Notes: generated by a model from the letters alone, not told the origin. A stretch of 64,000 bases of DNA from Grimontia kaedaensis (GCF_023746615.1 NZ_CP082275.1:434001-498000); one strand, 5' to 3'. Positions 16,179 through 25,697 are shown, numbered from the stretch's first letter. Numbers and translations: made by a program.

Positions 16179-18248
16179 ATGGCTTTGGACATGGATCAAC
16201 TTCGCCGGATTTTTTATGAGGAGTGTCGTGAGAACCTTGAAGTCCTTGAGCGTGAGCTGCTTGCCCTTGACCCGGATTCTGATGTTGATCTTGACATTAT
16301 CAATACAATTTTCCGGGCTGCTCACTCGATAAAAGGCGGCGGTGCGACCTTTAACCTCAATGAAATCAGCCAGTTTACTCATGTCATGGAGACACTGCTC
16401 GACGAAGCCAGGGAAGGGAAACGTCGTCTCGATGCGGCCACCATTGATTTGCTCCTCAAAGGGGGCGATTGCATCAACAGCATGTTGGTAGCTTATGAGA
16501 CCGATTCAGACTTCGATCATGCGCTTCGAGATGCACTGACAGATCAGCTTAATGAGCTTCTCAATGGTGGCTCGGGTTCCGATAGTGCAGCGCCAGCAGC
16601 TCAATCCGAGGAAGCTCTGCCTGAACAAAGCGGCGTCGCGAGAGATTGGATCGTTCTCTTCAAGCCCCATAAAGATATGTTTTTTTCTGGCAACGATCCC
16701 GTGCGAATCCTCAGAGAAATGTTCGATCTTGGTGCTGAATGCATCATTGAATGTGTGCAGGATGCCTTGCCGACGCTTGGTGAGATCGAGCCTGAGATGT
16801 GTTATCTCAGTTGGAAGATCACGGTAGACAGTGTCATCACTCGAGATCAGATTGAGGAGATTTTTGAATGGGTGGAAGACGAGTGTGATCTTGAAATCAC
16901 TCAAGCGGTAGGTGAGCAGATCGAAGAATCTGCGCCAGATAGTGCACCAGTTGAAGCTGCTTCCGCTGCAACAAGCAGTGCGCCGGTACCTGCTGCAGCC
17001 AAACCCAAAGCGCCAGCTAAGGCGCCTGCATCCAAAGCTGATGCGGTATCGTCAATCCGTGTGGAAATCGACAAGGTTGATAACCTTATCAACCTTGTTG
17101 GTGAGCTGGTTATTACACAGTCCATGCTCACTGAACTCAGCCAGAATTTTTCTGAAAGTAAGCTAGAACGCTTGCAAGCTGGGCTTGACCAACTGCTACA
17201 GAATACCAAAGAGCTGCAAGAGAGTGTGCTGAATATCCGCATGCTGCCAATCAGCTTTGCGTTCAACCGCTTCCCACGACTTATCCGTGATTTGTCCTCC
17301 CAATTGGGTAAGAACGTTGAATTAATCATTGAAGGTGAGCAGACAGAGCTTGATAAAACCGTGCTGGAACGTATTACCGACCCATTGGTTCACTTGGTGC
17401 GCAATGCAGTTGACCATGGCTTAGAATCGCCGGAGGTTCGTGCGGAGAAGGGCAAGTCAGAAACCGGACGTGTCAACCTGTACGCCTATCACCAAGGCGG
17501 CTCTATTGTAATTGAAGTGCGTGATGACGGTGCTGGCCTGAACAAAGAGCGGGTCTGGAAGAAAGCCATCGAGAAAGGTCTGCTTCACGCAGAAACCGCG
17601 ATTGATGATCTTTCCGATCATCAAGTCTACAACCTGATCTTCGCACCGGGCTTCTCGACAGCAGAAGTCGTCTCGGATGTATCCGGCCGCGGTGTGGGTA
17701 TGGATGTGGTGAAGCGGAACATTGAAGATCTCGGCGGCCATATCGAAGTGGACTCTAAGCCTGATGAAGGCAGTGTGTTCCGAATCAGCTTACCTCTGAC
17801 GCTCGCCATCCTCGATGGGCAATTGGTGAAACTCGCTGATCAAGTCTTTGTCGTCCCACTCATTTCGATTATCGAATCCATTCAAATCGAATCTGATCGC
17901 GTGAAAGTGGCGACGGGTGGTGTAGAGCTTTACCGACTGCGTGATGAAAACATTCCAATCCTCCGCTTGAAAGAAGAGTTTTGCCTCGGTGAATCCGGTG
18001 CACTCGATAAGCAGCTGTTGTGTCTAGTGGAAGCTGGTGGCAACCGAATTGGTCTGCTACTCGACGAAATGCTGGGGCAGCAGCAGGTGGTGATTAAGAG
18101 TCTGGAATCTAACTACACTCGCGTGAATGGCATCTCGGGGGCGACGATTCTTGGTGACGGCTCGGTATCGCTGATCTTGGATGTGCAGGGGTTGATGACT
18201 GGATTCCTGAGTCGCGTCGGCGATGCCAACAATCATATTGCGGCATAG
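16179..18248 (+). CDS. cheA: Chemotaxis histidine kinase CheA
   Basis: 689 aa. The P1 HPt domain carries phospho-site H49 in FRAAHSIKGGG; a CheY/CheB-binding P2-like region follows around 150-245, then an Ala/Pro-rich linker (about 250-285), dimerisation P3, the ATP-binding P4 with N-box HLVRNAVDHG and G-boxes (DDGAGL, GRGVGMD), and P5, the CheW-like regulatory domain at the C-terminus. It is the kinase of the array built by the receptor and CheW proteins downstream, and could also phosphorylate the receiver of the REC-PP2C protein at the operon end. Confidence 0.97.
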   Translation: MALDMDQLRRIFYEECRENLEVLERELLALDPDSDVDLDIINTIFRAAHSIKGGGATFNLNEISQFTHVMETLLDEAREGKRRLDAATIDLLLKGGDCINSMLVAYETDSDFDHALRDALTDQLNELLNGGSGSDSAAPAAQSEEALPEQSGVARDWIVLFKPHKDMFFSGNDPVRILREMFDLGAECIIECVQDALPTLGEIEPEMCYLSWKITVDSVITRDQIEEIFEWVEDECDLEITQAVGEQIEESAPDSAPVEAASAATSSAPVPAAAKPKAPAKAPASKADAVSSIRVEIDKVDNLINLVGELVITQSMLTELSQNFSESKLERLQAGLDQLLQNTKELQESVLNIRMLPISFAFNRFPRLIRDLSSQLGKNVELIIEGEQTELDKTVLERITDPLVHLVRNAVDHGLESPEVRAEKGKSETGRVNLYAYHQGGSIVIEVRDDGAGLNKERVWKKAIEKGLLHAETAIDDLSDHQVYNLIFAPGFSTAEVVSDVSGRGVGMDVVKRNIEDLGGHIEVDSKPDEGSVFRISLPLTLAILDGQLVKLADQVFVVPLISIIESIQIESDRVKVATGGVELYRLRDENIPILRLKEEFCLGESGALDKQLLCLVEAGGNRIGLLLDEMLGQQQVVIKSLESNYTRVNGISGATILGDGSVSLILDVQGLMTGFLSRVGDANNHIAA

Positions 18249-18257
18249 GAGGAGCAA

Positions 18258-18764
18258 ATGAGTGAGCAAGCCCTGGCTGTAGCAGAAAACAAAGATGAAA
18301 TGGTCAACGGTGAAGACCGACTCAAGGGATCGGATTTCCTGAGCTTCGATCTGGCGCATGAGCTGTACGGTGTCGATATTCAAACCGTTGAGGAAATCCG
18401 TGTTTGGGAGTCACCCACACTGATTCCAAGGGCACCTGAATTCATTCTTGGAGTGATTAACCTTCGAGGGATGATTGTACCTATCATGGATCTTCGTGTC
18501 CGATTTGATATCGGAAAAGTGGAATACCTTCCCACGACGGTGGTGCTTATCCTCAAAGCGGGTGAAAACGCAGGGAATCGTATGATGGGGATTGTCGTAG
18601 ATGCGGTGTCAGACGTGATCGACATGGGAGACAACAGCTTGATCCCACCGATTGGTGATTCGGTCGTCATGCCGTTTGTCAGTGGACTGTTGAATGTAGA
18701 TGCCCAGGTAATGAGCCTGTTGGATGTGGATGCGTTGCTCGACATCGACAACCTGGTGCATTGA
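18258..18764 (+). CDS. cheW: Chemotaxis coupling protein CheW (first paralogue)
   Basis: 168 aa. A 30-residue acidic N-terminal extension is followed by a CheW SH3-like domain, with ELYGVDIQTVEEIRVWE and the conserved GVINLRGMIVPIMDLRVRF. It links CheA to receptors in the array. The ribosome-binding site GGAGG lies in the cheA-cheW gap. A second cheW follows 10 bp later. Confidence 0.95.
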   Translation: MSEQALAVAENKDEMVNGEDRLKGSDFLSFDLAHELYGVDIQTVEEIRVWESPTLIPRAPEFILGVINLRGMIVPIMDLRVRFDIGKVEYLPTTVVLILKAGENAGNRMMGIVVDAVSDVIDMGDNSLIPPIGDSVVMPFVSGLLNVDAQVMSLLDVDALLDIDNLVH

Positions 18765-18774
18765 GGAGTAAGAG

Positions 18775-19248
18775 ATGTCTGAAGAAGTCATGGAATACCT
18801 CAGCTTCCTTATCGACGAGGAAGAGTACGGACTGAACATTCTAGACGTGAAGGAAGTACGTGGTTGGTCGGAAGTGCGCAAACTGCCAAATAGCGAAAGC
18901 TATCTGCTGGGTGTTTTGGAGCTTCGTGGTGAATACATTCCTATTGTGGATCTTAGGCAGCGTTTCAGCATGGATCCGTCGGTGTTGAGCAAAACCACAG
19001 TGGTGGTCATTGTGCGCAATGCCAAAGGTCAATCGCTAGGCGTTATCGTGGATGCAGTAGCCGAAGTCTATCAGCTATCCGAAAGCCAAATAAAATCGGC
19101 ACCCGGTTTTGTGAAAATTGATGAGCGGTACATTGAGGGTATCGCCTCAGTTGATGGTAAGCATGTGGTGTTGATTCGTTTAGAAAAACTTTTCGATTTT
19201 GACGAGTTGCATGAAGTAACGCAGCCAGATCTGGTTAGCGAGGAATAA
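18775..19248 (+). CDS. cheW: Chemotaxis coupling protein CheW (second paralogue)
   Basis: 157 aa, shorter N-terminus than the first CheW. EEYGLNILDVKEVRGW and LGVLELRGEYIPIVDLRQRF are the family landmarks. Two CheW paralogues may differ in receptor specificity or form CheW rings in the array; this is an inference. The Aer2-type receptor gene starts 5 bp after the stop. Confidence 0.95.
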   Translation: MSEEVMEYLSFLIDEEEYGLNILDVKEVRGWSEVRKLPNSESYLLGVLELRGEYIPIVDLRQRFSMDPSVLSKTTVVVIVRNAKGQSLGVIVDAVAEVYQLSESQIKSAPGFVKIDERYIEGIASVDGKHVVLIRLEKLFDFDELHEVTQPDLVSEE

Positions 19249-19253
19249 CAATT

Positions 19254-21641
19254 ATGTCGTGGTGGAAGAAAGAGCAAACAACTACAGCTGAAAACACACA
19301 AAAAGATCAAGGTTTAAAAGCTCATATAGTGTCGGCGTTGGATGCGGCGCAAACGGCACTGATGATGGTCGACCGTGACTTTAAGGTGTTTTATGTCAAT
19401 AACAAATCTATGGAATTGTTGAAGACGCATGAAGCCCTGTTCCGTTCAAAATGGCCGAGCTTCCGTGCTGAGAAAGAATGGATTGTTGGAGCTTGTATTG
19501 ACATGTTCCACTCCAATCCAGCGCATCAGCGACAGATGCTTTCGAATCCGGCGAACCTCCCTTATGAAACCAACATTCAGGTCGAAGATGTGACACTTCG
19601 CCTAGTGGTGGGAGCGGTTACTGACGACAAAGGCGATTACATTGGTAATACGCTTGAGTGGGATGATATTACCGAGGTTCTGAAAGCGGACAATGAACGC
19701 GCCCAATTGCAAGCGGCGATTGATCAATCACTGACGGCGATGGTGCTTATTGACCGCGACTTTGCCATTACCTATATCAATGAAGAAACTGTCAGGTTGT
19801 TCGAAACTCATCAAGCGTCGTTCAAACAAGTTTGGCCTGGTTTCATGGCTACCAGAGATTGGTTGATGGGCCGTTGCATTGATGAATTCCACAAAAACCC
19901 TGCGCACCAGCGCCAGCTTCTGTCTGACCCTAACAATCTCCCTTACAAAACCGATATTCAGGTCGCTGGGATCATTATTGAACTCAATGTTGCTGCAATT
20001 GTTGATGCCAAGGGCAATTACATTGGCAACAGCCTAGAGTGGCGTGATGTGACAGCAGAACGAGAGCGTGAGATAGAAGTTGGACGCTTAGTCTCTGCGG
20101 TAGAGGGTATGACCACTAACATCATGATGGCCGACAAAGACGGCAATATTACCTACTGCAACCCTGCACTGACAAAATTGCTTGGTGGGCGTGAAAGTGA
20201 ATTGCGAACTATTTTCCCAGGCTTTCAGGCGGATGCGCTAGAAGGGAAGAATATCGATATTTTCCATAAAAACCCTGCCCACCAACGCAGCATTATCGGC
20301 AATCCGGACCGGTTACCTTACACCGCCGAAATCAAAGTGGGTGAGCTTGAATTCTCACTGACCTGTATCGCCATGTATGACGGGGCGGGCAACTACATTG
20401 GCCCTGCGCTGCAGTGGGAAGATATTACGGAGCAAATGGCAGGCCAGCGTGATGTTCAGGGGCTTATTGAAGCGGCCTCCGAAGGGCGCTTGGACACGCG
20501 CATGGACACATCCAGATACACCGGCTTTATGGCTAACCTTAGTGATGGCATCAATGGTTTGCTCGATTCAATGGTTTTGCCGCTGAATAACTGCAAAGAC
20601 GTTATGTCTAAAGTCTCCGCAGGGAACCTCAAAGTAAATATGCCGGAAGACTACAAAGGGGACTTCGCGCTGTTGAGCGACGCGGTGAATACCTCCATTA
20701 CTAACCTACGAGACATGGTTGAGAAGATCACCGCGTCCTCTTCACGAGTTGCATCGGCGTCCGGCGAGATTGCTGACGGTAACTCAGACCTTAGTGAGCG
20801 TACCGAAGAGCAGGCAGCAAGCCTCGAAGAAACTGCCGCCAGCATGGAAGAGATGACCTCAACTGTGAAGCAGAATGCAGAAAGTGCTAACGCGGCTAAC
20901 CGTCTATCACTTGATGCCAGTACTAAGGCACAGAAAGGCGGTGAAGTTGTTAAGCAGACCGTCAAAGCCATGGGTGAAATCAACAAAGCGAGTAAGCGTA
21001 TTTCAGACATTATCAGCGTGATTGATGAAATCGCCTTCCAAACTAACCTGCTCGCCTTGAATGCAGCCGTTGAGGCCGCAAGAGCTGGCGAGCAAGGTCG
21101 TGGCTTCGCGGTGGTTGCAGGTGAAGTGCGTAATCTGGCTCAGCGAAGTGCCGGTGCAGCAAAAGAAATCAAAGATCTCATCAAAGACAGTGTTGAAAAG
21201 GTATCCGAAGGTTCAAGGCTGGTGGATGAATCCGGTGAAATGCTGAATGAGATTGTCGATGCAGTCGGTGAAGTGAGCACGCTGATTGGCAAGATTAACT
21301 CCGCGAGTCAGGAGCAGGCGAGCGGTATCGATGAGATCTCGAAAGCCGTGGTCAAGATGGATGAGATGACCCAGCAGAATGCTGCATTGGTTGAAGAGGC
21401 CTCAGCGGCCAGTCAGTCACTGCGTGATGAGGGCAGCGAGCTTCTCAATCTGATCGGTTTCTTTCAGGTAGACAGCGCCAATACGGGGTTCAGTGCAGCC
21501 AGAGAGCCGATTAGGAGCTTCTCTGGAAGCACGCCTGCTGCGCCAAGAGCGTCAGCGCCTGCACCAGTGAAGAAAGTGGCCAACGGTCCTGCACAATCAC
21601 CGTCTTCAATGGCAGACGAAGATGATTGGGAGGAGTTCTAA
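19254..21641 (+). CDS. aer2: Soluble triple-PAS chemoreceptor, Aer2-like, with CheR tether
   Basis: 795 aa with no membrane segment. Three PAS domains lie at about 25-142, 150-268 and 278-393. Each contains FHxNPAHQR (F85-R93, F212-R220, F337-R345) and a late Trp in the strand ending W-x-D-(I/V)-T (W136, W263, W388). In P. aeruginosa Aer2 a His on this helix binds heme and a late Trp contacts O2. HAMP-like helices (about 395-485) lead to a methyl-accepting domain with the canonical tip QTNLLALNAAVEAARAG. The C-terminus DWEEF is a CheR-binding pentapeptide (xWxxF). The probable role is sensing O2 or another gas. Confidence 0.93.
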   Translation: MSWWKKEQTTTAENTQKDQGLKAHIVSALDAAQTALMMVDRDFKVFYVNNKSMELLKTHEALFRSKWPSFRAEKEWIVGACIDMFHSNPAHQRQMLSNPANLPYETNIQVEDVTLRLVVGAVTDDKGDYIGNTLEWDDITEVLKADNERAQLQAAIDQSLTAMVLIDRDFAITYINEETVRLFETHQASFKQVWPGFMATRDWLMGRCIDEFHKNPAHQRQLLSDPNNLPYKTDIQVAGIIIELNVAAIVDAKGNYIGNSLEWRDVTAEREREIEVGRLVSAVEGMTTNIMMADKDGNITYCNPALTKLLGGRESELRTIFPGFQADALEGKNIDIFHKNPAHQRSIIGNPDRLPYTAEIKVGELEFSLTCIAMYDGAGNYIGPALQWEDITEQMAGQRDVQGLIEAASEGRLDTRMDTSRYTGFMANLSDGINGLLDSMVLPLNNCKDVMSKVSAGNLKVNMPEDYKGDFALLSDAVNTSITNLRDMVEKITASSSRVASASGEIADGNSDLSERTEEQAASLEETAASMEEMTSTVKQNAESANAANRLSLDASTKAQKGGEVVKQTVKAMGEINKASKRISDIISVIDEIAFQTNLLALNAAVEAARAGEQGRGFAVVAGEVRNLAQRSAGAAKEIKDLIKDSVEKVSEGSRLVDESGEMLNEIVDAVGEVSTLIGKINSASQEQASGIDEISKAVVKMDEMTQQNAALVEEASAASQSLRDEGSELLNLIGFFQVDSANTGFSAAREPIRSFSGSTPAAPRASAPAPVKKVANGPAQSPSSMADEDDWEEF

Positions 21642-21643
21642 CA

Positions 21644-22495
21644 GTGGACGCCATTCAGGCGCTGAGCCAAATCGAAGAGCAGCGCGAGTTTGAGTTTACT
21701 GACAAGGATTTTAAGTATATTCAGGAATTCATGCTCAGAGAGACCGGTATTTCTCTCTCTGAGCGCAAGAACTCTATGGTATACGGACGGTTAGCAAGAC
21801 GCTTACGTCGCACAGGGATCGATAATTTTCGGGATTACTTTAGCCGTGTCGAGAGTGACCTTGATGAACGTGTCGCGTTCGTCAACTCCCTGACCACAAA
21901 CAAAACCCAGTTCTTTCGTGAGAAGCACCACTTTGATTTTTTGTTGGACACGCTGGTGACGGAATGGCAAAAGCAGAAAAAGCGCCGTATCCGCATTTGG
22001 TCAGCAGGCTGCTCAACAGGTGAGGAACCTTACACCATTGCTTCAACATTGGCTGCGTGTGGCCTGTTGACGCCGAATTATGATTGCAAAATTCTGGCGA
22101 CAGACCTCGATACTCAAGTGCTGGAAGTGGCCAGAAATGGCACTTATGGCATTGATGCAATGAAGGCGATTCCCGACCGAATGTTGCGCCACGGATTCAT
22201 TCGCGGAAAGGGCAAAAAACAGGAGCTACTGAAAGTTAAACCCCTGCTTCAACAGGCAATCACGTTCAAGCAACTGAACTTGATGGGGAGCTGGCCACAT
22301 AAAGGGCCACTTGATGCTATTTTTTGCCGTAATGTCATGATTTATTTTGAGAAAGATGTGCAGCAGATGCTTATTCAGCGTTATTGGGAAAAGCTTGGAA
22401 GCGGCGGCATTCTTTTTATCGGTCACTCAGAAAGCATCGGACAGATGGGAAGTCGGTTTGAAAACCTGGGCCAAACCATGTTTCGCAAACCCTGA
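21644..22495 (+). CDS. cheR: Chemotaxis methyltransferase CheR
   Basis: SAM-dependent glutamate methyltransferase for the receptor, 283 aa. The start GTG at 21644 lies 2 bp after the receptor stop, with GGAGGAG (21630-21636) as its ribosome-binding site inside the end of the receptor gene. It has an N-terminal all-alpha CheR domain, then the SAM site RIWSAGCSTGEEPYTIA and the later FCRNVMIYF. It is expected to dock on the DWEEF tail of the neighbouring receptor. Confidence 0.95.
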   Translation: MDAIQALSQIEEQREFEFTDKDFKYIQEFMLRETGISLSERKNSMVYGRLARRLRRTGIDNFRDYFSRVESDLDERVAFVNSLTTNKTQFFREKHHFDFLLDTLVTEWQKQKKRRIRIWSAGCSTGEEPYTIASTLAACGLLTPNYDCKILATDLDTQVLEVARNGTYGIDAMKAIPDRMLRHGFIRGKGKKQELLKVKPLLQQAITFKQLNLMGSWPHKGPLDAIFCRNVMIYFEKDVQQMLIQRYWEKLGSGGILFIGHSESIGQMGSRFENLGQTMFRKP

Positions 22496-22539
22496 CTTCG
22501 GAGTCCCCCGTCCTGCATTAACATCGAACAGAGCTCTGT

Positions 22540-23181
22540 ATGCATAAGATTTTGGAGCTTACCGGATGTCCGATCGGGGCAGGGGCGAGGCGTTTCTATC
22601 ACCCAGGTAAGCAAATGATGATGGTAAAGATTCAGCCTGGTGAGGTCTATGTGACCAACGAGCGTGAATTGATCTCGACCGGGCTGGGATCCTGCATCTC
22701 AGCCTGTGTTTGGGATCCCTTCGTCGATCTGGGTGGCATGAACCACTTTATGTTGCCCTTTGGTGATGCAGACGATATTGAGGGCTGGGATCCGACTCAG
22801 TGGCGATCCAATGCAGCGCGATATGGCAACTATGCCATGGAATTATTGATCAATACCTTGATCCAGCAGGGTGCCATAAAGAGTCGTTTAAGGGTGAAGC
22901 TCTTTGGCGGCGGCACTGTGATGGGGAGGCAAGCCAATGTGGGTGAAAAGAATATTGAATTCATCCGCAATTACATCAAAAGCGAAGGTTTAACGCTGGT
23001 AGGGGAAGACTTAGGCAGTGAGTTCCCCAGAAAGGTGGTATTTGACCCTATGACAGGCAAGGCCTGGGTAAAGAAGCTTCGTGGTTATCGTGGTGAGGTA
23101 GAAGCAGAAGAAAGCAGTTACAAACGTCGCCTGGTCAATGAGGCGAAACGACAAGATGACGACAGTGCGGAGCTTTTCTAA
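22540..23181 (+). CDS. cheD: Chemoreceptor glutamine deamidase CheD
   Basis: 213 aa. The catalytic Cys is in STGLGSCISAC and the His in GGMNHFMLP, with the Thr-containing strand expected for CheD (LFGGGTVM). It deamidates receptor glutamines to glutamates. The C-terminus is unusual: an acidic tail ends DDDSAELF, resembling the end of the receptor-like protein two genes downstream (DIELF). It overlaps cheB by 1 bp. The start ATG has a weak ribosome-binding site, so a slightly different start is possible. Confidence 0.93.
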   Translation: MHKILELTGCPIGAGARRFYHPGKQMMMVKIQPGEVYVTNERELISTGLGSCISACVWDPFVDLGGMNHFMLPFGDADDIEGWDPTQWRSNAARYGNYAMELLINTLIQQGAIKSRLRVKLFGGGTVMGRQANVGEKNIEFIRNYIKSEGLTLVGEDLGSEFPRKVVFDPMTGKAWVKKLRGYRGEVEAEESSYKRRLVNEAKRQDDDSAELF

Positions 23182-24224
23182 TGGGAAAACGAGTACATAA
23201 AGTACTGATTGTTGATGACTCTGCCGTTTTTAGAGCATTGCTTAGTGAAATTATCGATTCAGATCCTCAGCTTGAGGTGGTGGGCGCGGCAGTTGATCCC
23301 TACGAAGCGCGCGAAAAGATTAAGAAGCTCAAACCTGATGTGATTACTTTGGACATCGAAATGCCCAAGATGGATGGTGTCCAGTTCCTACGAAACCTGA
23401 TGCGTCTCCACCCTATGCCGGTGGTGATGATCTCCACACTGACCCAACATGGGGCAGACGCCACCCTGGCAGCGCTTGATTTGGGCGCCGTTGACTACTT
23501 ACCCAAACCTACTGAGAACGTAGCGGTTGAAATGGGCAACTATCGCCAGTTGGTGATAGAGAAAGTGAAGATGGCAGCCTCTGCTAACATTGCGGGTGCA
23601 ACGCACAGTTCACAAGGCGAAATCAGCGTCTCAGGGCGTAACCTTCGCTCTGACTTTGACATTATCGCCATCGGTGCATCAACAGGTGGTACTGAAGCCA
23701 TCCGCAACGTCTTGGAATCACTCCCTGAGATGATGCCGCCAATTGTCGTCACGCAGCACATCAAGGCGGTATTCAGTAAGTCTTTTGCTGAAAGGCTTAA
23801 CCGCGCTTCTAAACTTCAGGTGGAAGAGCTTTCGTCGGATAAAGCGCCACTTGTGAATGGGCGTGTCTATGTTGCCCCAGGAGACATGCACATGCAGGTG
23901 GTGAAGCGCGCAGGCCGGTATTACTGCGTGCGCAACGACGATAAACCGGTTCAGCGCCACAAGCCATCTGTTGATGTAATGTTTTCCTCCGTCGCGGAAG
24001 CTGCAGGTAACCGTGCTATGTCGATTCTCCTTACCGGTATGGGCAGGGATGGGGCGGAAGGCATGCTGGAAATGCGTGAAGCGGGTGCGTTGACTGTCGC
24101 GCAGGATGAACACAGTTCAGTGGTATGGGGAATGCCAAGAGCGGCAGTAGAAATAGAAGCGGTGCAGCACGTGCTGCCATTGGAGAAAATCGCGACTTAC
24201 CTGGTAGGCAAAGTATATGGGTAG
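23181..24224 (+). CDS. cheB: Chemotaxis methylesterase CheB
   Basis: 347 aa. The receiver has D12-D13 and phospho-acceptor D58 (TLDIEMPKMDG). A linker leads to the esterase with the catalytic triad motifs GASTGGTEA (Ser), VTQHI (His) and MGRDGAEGM (Asp). It removes methyl groups from receptors and is activated by CheA. Its start overlaps the cheD stop by one base, and its last 8 bases overlap the next gene. Confidence 0.96.
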   Translation: MGKRVHKVLIVDDSAVFRALLSEIIDSDPQLEVVGAAVDPYEAREKIKKLKPDVITLDIEMPKMDGVQFLRNLMRLHPMPVVMISTLTQHGADATLAALDLGAVDYLPKPTENVAVEMGNYRQLVIEKVKMAASANIAGATHSSQGEISVSGRNLRSDFDIIAIGASTGGTEAIRNVLESLPEMMPPIVVTQHIKAVFSKSFAERLNRASKLQVEELSSDKAPLVNGRVYVAPGDMHMQVVKRAGRYYCVRNDDKPVQRHKPSVDVMFSSVAEAAGNRAMSILLTGMGRDGAEGMLEMREAGALTVAQDEHSSVVWGMPRAAVEIEAVQHVLPLEKIATYLVGKVYG

Positions 24225-25389
24225 AAAAAGCGTTAGATGGGTCATCGCATTATTCGGTATTGCTGCAGGTAGTTATTCGTTGGTGGCAGCACAGACGCCG
24301 TTAACGATGTCGGCTGCGGTAGTTGTGTTACTGGCTATTCTGCTTCTGGTGAGGCAAGGCGAGAGCGCTGTCAGTGTGGAAGCGGATGTTGTCGATGAAA
24401 TCCCGCTGGATGACAATTCTGTCTCTTACGAGTCAACGGCCATCCTGAGAAAGATTCACAGTATCCTGAATATTGAGTTGATCCCCATCCGGGAGCAGCT
24501 CGACAGGCAGCAGGAAGTGATTAACGATTCTGTCCATAATCTCAACTCCAGTTTCTTCGGCATGGAGCGCGCGGTTGGAGAGCAGTCAACACTCGCGAAA
24601 CACATGGTGACTGATCTTCTAAATAACGAAGACAGCGAGTACAACCTCACTAAAGTGTTACCTGAAACAGAGCAGGCGATCGACCAGTACATCGATCTTT
24701 TAGTGCAGGTGTCCGAGAAATCCATTACGGCAATCCACTGTATCCACGACATGTCAGAAAAGCTTCAGGCGGTATTTGGTCTTCTGGATCAGGTACAGGC
24801 GATGTCTGACCAAACCAACCTACTTGCACTTAATGCGGCGATTGAGGCTGCCCGGGCCGGTGACCTCGGAAGAGGTTTTGGTGTGGTAGCAGCGGAAGTG
24901 CGTGATTTGGCAAACCGCGCGTCGACGCTTAACAGCCAAATCCACCGTGACATCAACCTTGCTCAGGATACGGTCAAGCAAACCAGCTCGATAGTGGGTG
25001 AGATTGCCACGCTTGATATGACCACATCCATCGAATCAAAAACGCGCATTGAATCCCTGTTGAAAGGCGTACAGGAAGTTAACCAACAGGTCACTATGGA
25101 GATCGGCAAGATGACCGACCAAGGTGAGGCGGTGCGTGCAGAAGTATCTAAAAGTATTCAGGGCCTGCAGTTCGCAGACATTGTGTCTCAGCAGGGCCAG
25201 CACGTGCTTAACAACCTCTACATTCTAGAAGACCTCAATGCCCTCATTATGGCGAGTTTGGAGTCTGGCAATGTGGATTGGGTCGCGCTGCATAAAGCAG
25301 TGGATGATATTGAAGAAATGGCTGGCTCAGCAGAGCGAGCCCCGGCAAAACAAATGTCTGCAGATGAAGGCGACATAGAATTGTTTTAG
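24217..25389 (+). CDS. Short membrane MCP-like protein with CheZ-like DxxxQ motif
   Basis: 390 aa. Two adjacent membrane helices (about 8-26 and 32-47) are separated by only a few residues, so there is no periplasmic sensor. A helical region contains a chemoreceptor hairpin tip near 195-235 (QTNLLALNAAIEAARAGDLGRG). Beyond it, LQFADIVSQ (317-325) resembles the CheZ active-site segment FQDLTGQ, with D321 and Q325 at the spacing of CheZ D143 and Q147. The C-terminus ends DIELF. The start lies inside cheB. The homologue in V. cholerae cluster III is annotated only as an MCP. Function unknown; a signal terminator or adaptor is my inference. Confidence 0.85.
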   Translation: MGRKSVRWVIALFGIAAGSYSLVAAQTPLTMSAAVVVLLAILLLVRQGESAVSVEADVVDEIPLDDNSVSYESTAILRKIHSILNIELIPIREQLDRQQEVINDSVHNLNSSFFGMERAVGEQSTLAKHMVTDLLNNEDSEYNLTKVLPETEQAIDQYIDLLVQVSEKSITAIHCIHDMSEKLQAVFGLLDQVQAMSDQTNLLALNAAIEAARAGDLGRGFGVVAAEVRDLANRASTLNSQIHRDINLAQDTVKQTSSIVGEIATLDMTTSIESKTRIESLLKGVQEVNQQVTMEIGKMTDQGEAVRAEVSKSIQGLQFADIVSQQGQHVLNNLYILEDLNALIMASLESGNVDWVALHKAVDDIEEMAGSAERAPAKQMSADEGDIELF

Positions 25390-25397
25390 GAGACACT

Positions 25398-25697
25398 ATG
25401 GCCATCAGTCGTGAAGAAAAAAATGACGGTAAATCAGTGGTAATCCACGTAAACGGGCAGTTTGACTTCAGTGTTGTACAGGAGTTTCGAGATGCCTACA
25501 CGGATTGTCAGGGCAAAGAGATCGTGGTCGATTTTCGCGGTACCGAGTATATCGACAGTGCAGGGCTCGGCATGTTGCTGAACATGCAGAGTTTCCTGAA
25601 CAAAAAGGAAGGGGATATCCGCCTTATTAATACGATGCCGCAAATCAAACGCGTATTAGTGATCGCCCGTTTCGAGAAGAAATTTGTTATCGAGTAA
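25398..25697 (+). CDS. STAS anti-sigma-factor antagonist-like protein (HsbA-type)
   Basis: 99 aa, single STAS domain. The loop YIDSAGLGML carries S54 in DSAG, the position phosphorylated in SpoIIAA/RsbV/HsbA-type proteins. The next gene, 21 bp downstream, encodes both a PP2C phosphatase and an RsbW-like kinase domain, the expected partner. This pairing resembles HsbR-HsbA of Pseudomonas aeruginosa. The downstream target of the STAS protein is not in the operon. Confidence 0.9.
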   Translation: MAISREEKNDGKSVVIHVNGQFDFSVVQEFRDAYTDCQGKEIVVDFRGTEYIDSAGLGMLLNMQSFLNKKEGDIRLINTMPQIKRVLVIARFEKKFVIE

